The notes under the pieces are model-generated. The model searched no databases, was not told the origin of the DNA, and saw nothing but the letters and a program-made list of their open reading frames with translations. 14,305 nucleotides of DNA from NCBI GenBank assembly GCA_964348685.1, contig CAYGDM010000026.1, forward strand, positions 1 to 14,305, written 5' to 3'. The position numbers and the translations under genes were made by a program. The stretch is from DALYDP01 sp964348685. GTDB lineage: Bacteria; Patescibacteriota; Gracilibacteria; Peribacterales; Peribacteraceae. Shown here one piece after another: positions 12,037 to 14,305 of the stretch (its first letter is position 1; every line of letters begins with the position of its first letter).

Positions 12037-14305
12037 CCCACCTGCCGCTCTCCAAACAGAACGTCCTCCTGCGCGTGCGCCCCACGCTGCCGGTGCAAGA
12101 AGATGTGTCCGCCAATCGCGGTCCCTTGATGTTCGAGACGGCACTTTCCGCGCTCCACTCATTGAAGCCGAACGATAGCGTCGTGAGCTTCGACATGGGT
12201 CTGGCCGAAGGAAAAATCGGCCTCTTCGTCCGTGGTACGCGGGCGGCCTGTGCCCTCGCCGAGAGCCAGCTCTACGGCCAATTCCCCGACGCCGAGATCG
12301 ACCCCGCGCGCGAGGAGCTCTTCGCGCCCAAGGCGGGGGAGATCATCGTGACGGGCGATCTCGCTCTTACCGACCCTGAACTCTTCCCGATCCGCCGTTA
12401 CCCGCAGTTCGCGGACGCTTCCACGCGCCAGAACATCGACACGATCGCCGGCATTACGTCGGCTCTCGTGCGGTACCCCATGCCGGGCATGCGCGGTCTC
12501 GTACAGCTCGTCGTGGCGCCCGCATCGTCGAAGACCCGTAAACGCGCTTTGAAGCTCTTGCCGTATCTCGGCAAGGGTATGGCGAAGCGTTGGGGCGCCT
12601 ACGCAATGCTCTGGACCAGGGTCCACCTGGCGCGCGGCCGGAGCCGTCTTTTCCTGTGGCCGCTGGACATTCTCCTCGGTGGTTGGAGGATGTGGTTTTC
12701 GTCGTTCAAAACATCGTCGAAAATCTCCGCGCTCTCGGGCGAGGAAGTCGCCGTGGCCACGACCGACGAAGCAGCGCAGACGACGTCCCGCACCCACGAA
12801 CGCGAGGACCCCGTTGCCGGCGCGGCTGATAAATTGAACCGCCTGCTCTTCCACTGCAACCTGCGCGTGACGATCATCTGCCCCGCGGCGCTCGAAGCCG
12901 AAGCCCGCGCGAAAATCGAAGAGATCGCCAGCAGCTACCGTCCGTTCTCCGTGCCCGGCAGCAACGGCATCGAGGTGAAAAGCATCTCGAAGCGCGAGAC
13001 GCTGCCGCTCGGTTTTACCAGCCAGCAGTTCCTCCTCTCGGCCGAAGAAGTCGCGACGCTCTGGCACGTGCCGAACATCCTCGTGAAGACCCCGAACATG
13101 GACTGGGTGATTTCCAAAAAACTCGAACCGCCGGTGAACTTGCCGGTCGAAGGCGTGACCGACGCCCCCGAAAACCTCACGGTTCTCGGCGAATCGGTGT
13201 TCCAGGGCCAGAGGCTGCGCTTCGGTATCCGCCCCGACGACCGTCGTCGCCACATCTACGTGATCGGCAAAACGGGCATGGGTAAATCCACGATTTTGGA
13301 GAACATGATCGAGAGCGATGTGCGCGGCGGTAAGGGCGTGGCCGTCATCGACCCGCACGGCGACCTCATCGACGCGTGTTTGAAGTTCATCCCGAAAGAC
13401 CGTACGAACGACGTCGTCTTGTTCGAACCGTCGGACAAGGACTACGCCGTGTCGTTCAACATGTTCGAAGTACAGAACCAAGAACAGAAGCCTCTCATCG
13501 CCTCGGGCATGATGAGCATCTTCACGAAGATGTGGCCGGAAGCGTTCTCCGGACGCATGGAGTACATCCTGCGCAACACGCTCATCGCGCTCCTCGATAA
13601 CGAAGGCACGACGATGCTCGGAATCCTCCGCATGTTCGCCGACGACGCGTTCCGGAAGAAGATCGTGAGCAACTGCACCGAGCCGGTCGTGAAGACGTTC
13701 TGGGAGGTCGAATACCCCAGCTGGAGCGACAAATACCGCACCGAGGCCGTTGCCGCGATCCAGAACAAGATCGGCCAGCTCCTCACGACGCCGGTCATCC
13801 GCAACATCGTGGGCCAGGTGAAGTCGACGCTCGATATCCGCCATGCGATGGATACCGGCAAGATCGTCCTCGTGAACCTGTCGAAGGGAAAGATCGGCGA
13901 AGACACATCTGCGTTCCTTGGTTCGATGCTCGTCACCAAGTTCCAGATCGACGCCATGAGCCGTGCGGACGTCGCGGAGAAAGATCGCCGCGACTTCTAC
14001 CTGTACGTCGACGAGTTCCAGAACTTCGCCACGAAGTCGTTCGCGACGATCCTCTCCGAAGCCCGCAAATACCGCTTGGCGCTCACGATCGCGCACCAGT
14101 ACGTCGGGCAGCTCACGCTGCAGGGAGGGGATACGGCGCTGCGCGACGCCGTGTTCGGCAACGTCGGTTCCATGATCAGCTTCCAGGTCGGTTCCGACGA
14201 CGCTGAGGACCTGAGCCAGCAGTTCGAGGAGATGGTCTCGGTAAAAGACATCCTCAGCCTCCCGAAGTACCACGCGTACGTCCGCCTCATGATCGACGGT
14301 ATCCC
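12033..14305 (+). CDS. VirD4/HerA-like type IV secretion ATPase, C-terminus cut off by window edge
   Basis: A large P-loop ATPase of the DNA-pump class (type IV coupling protein/TraG-VirD4 with DUF87-like core), frequent in CPR genomes; 757 residues are visible. Residues 1-170 form an N-terminal domain with VVSFDMGLAEGKIGLFVRG and ESQLYGQFPDAEI, typical of this group. A hydrophobic/amphipathic stretch (about 203-225, LFLWPLDILLGGW) may anchor it to the membrane. The motor has Walker A GKTGMGKST (412-420), DPHGDL soon after and Walker B FYLYVDEFQNF (Asp660, Glu661). Start is GTG in a GTGA overlap with the hrcA stop, implying translational coupling and a shared CIRCE-controlled transcript. No relaxase or pilus genes are visible, so whether it moves DNA or protein is unknown. 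The long frame on the opposite strand is a shadow. Confidence 0.9.
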   Translation, partial: MTHLPLSKQNVLLRVRPTLPVQEDVSANRGPLMFETALSALHSLKPNDSVVSFDMGLAEGKIGLFVRGTRAACALAESQLYGQFPDAEIDPAREELFAPKAGEIIVTGDLALTDPELFPIRRYPQFADASTRQNIDTIAGITSALVRYPMPGMRGLVQLVVAPASSKTRKRALKLLPYLGKGMAKRWGAYAMLWTRVHLARGRSRLFLWPLDILLGGWRMWFSSFKTSSKISALSGEEVAVATTDEAAQTTSRTHEREDPVAGAADKLNRLLFHCNLRVTIICPAALEAEARAKIEEIASSYRPFSVPGSNGIEVKSISKRETLPLGFTSQQFLLSAEEVATLWHVPNILVKTPNMDWVISKKLEPPVNLPVEGVTDAPENLTVLGESVFQGQRLRFGIRPDDRRRHIYVIGKTGMGKSTILENMIESDVRGGKGVAVIDPHGDLIDACLKFIPKDRTNDVVLFEPSDKDYAVSFNMFEVQNQEQKPLIASGMMSIFTKMWPEAFSGRMEYILRNTLIALLDNEGTTMLGILRMFADDAFRKKIVSNCTEPVVKTFWEVEYPSWSDKYRTEAVAAIQNKIGQLLTTPVIRNIVGQVKSTLDIRHAMDTGKIVLVNLSKGKIGEDTSAFLGSMLVTKFQIDAMSRADVAEKDRRDFYLYVDEFQNFATKSFATILSEARKYRLALTIAHQYVGQLTLQGGDTALRDAVFGNVGSMISFQVGSDDAEDLSQQFEEMVSVKDILSLPKYHAYVRLMIDGI

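Noticed and set aside
12159..14273. 704-codon open frame on the minus strand opposite the type IV ATPase
   Set aside because: It is a shadow of a strongly codon-biased GC-rich gene. The product is an Arg/Asp/Val-rich jumble without domain motifs, while the plus strand has clear Walker A and B motifs.
1..14305. tRNA, rRNA, CRISPR array, riboswitch or attachment sites
   Set aside because: None was seen; all gaps between genes are under about 115 bp and are accounted for by promoters or terminators.

Overview
The window looks like a chromosomal piece of a GC-rich member of the Candidate Phyla Radiation (Patescibacteria). This is an inference from several traits: short versions of housekeeping proteins (HrcA, RsmI), very small gaps between genes, and a VirD4/HerA-like 'type IV secretion' ATPase of the kind common in CPR genomes. 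There is also an almost complete lack of Shine-Dalgarno sequences. TGA is used as a stop codon (hrcA, queA, rsmI), so the code is the standard bacterial one. No rRNA, tRNA, CRISPR array or phage was seen.

Layout. Positions 1-1639 (minus strand) hold ruvA followed by pgi, which runs off the left edge. A 67-bp divergent promoter region separates ruvA from a plus-strand M23 peptidase gene (1707-2912). A two-way terminator (2926-2959) separates that gene from a convergent unknown gene (3007-3573, minus). The unknown gene has its own AT-rich promoter, a palindrome at the predicted transcription start and the only clear Shine-Dalgarno site in the window. Next on the minus strand, in transcription order, come a polytopic membrane protein (7602-6025), rsmI, a REP-associated (RAYT/Y1-HUH) transposase gene and queA, which overlaps the transposase stop codon. 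A second compact divergent region (7603-7667) leads into plus-strand gyrA and a small two-helix membrane protein gene. Then come rpmE (bL31), a 121-residue protein of unknown function, hrcA, and an overlapping gene for the large ATPase that runs off the right edge.

How the parts work together. Most genes are housekeeping: glycolysis (Pgi), recombination (RuvA), supercoiling (GyrA), 16S rRNA methylation (RsmI), tRNA queuosine synthesis (QueA), translation (bL31) and envelope remodelling (M23). The two most distinctive features are regulatory. First, predicted -10 boxes sit only 6-14 nt before the start codons of at least six genes, which predicts leaderless or near-leaderless mRNAs. Second, a good CIRCE operator is fused to the extended -10 box of the hrcA promoter. 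This places HrcA and the downstream ATPase in one apparently self-regulated, heat-shock-type operon. A third notable feature is a perfect 9-bp-arm palindrome read in frame inside the transposase gene.
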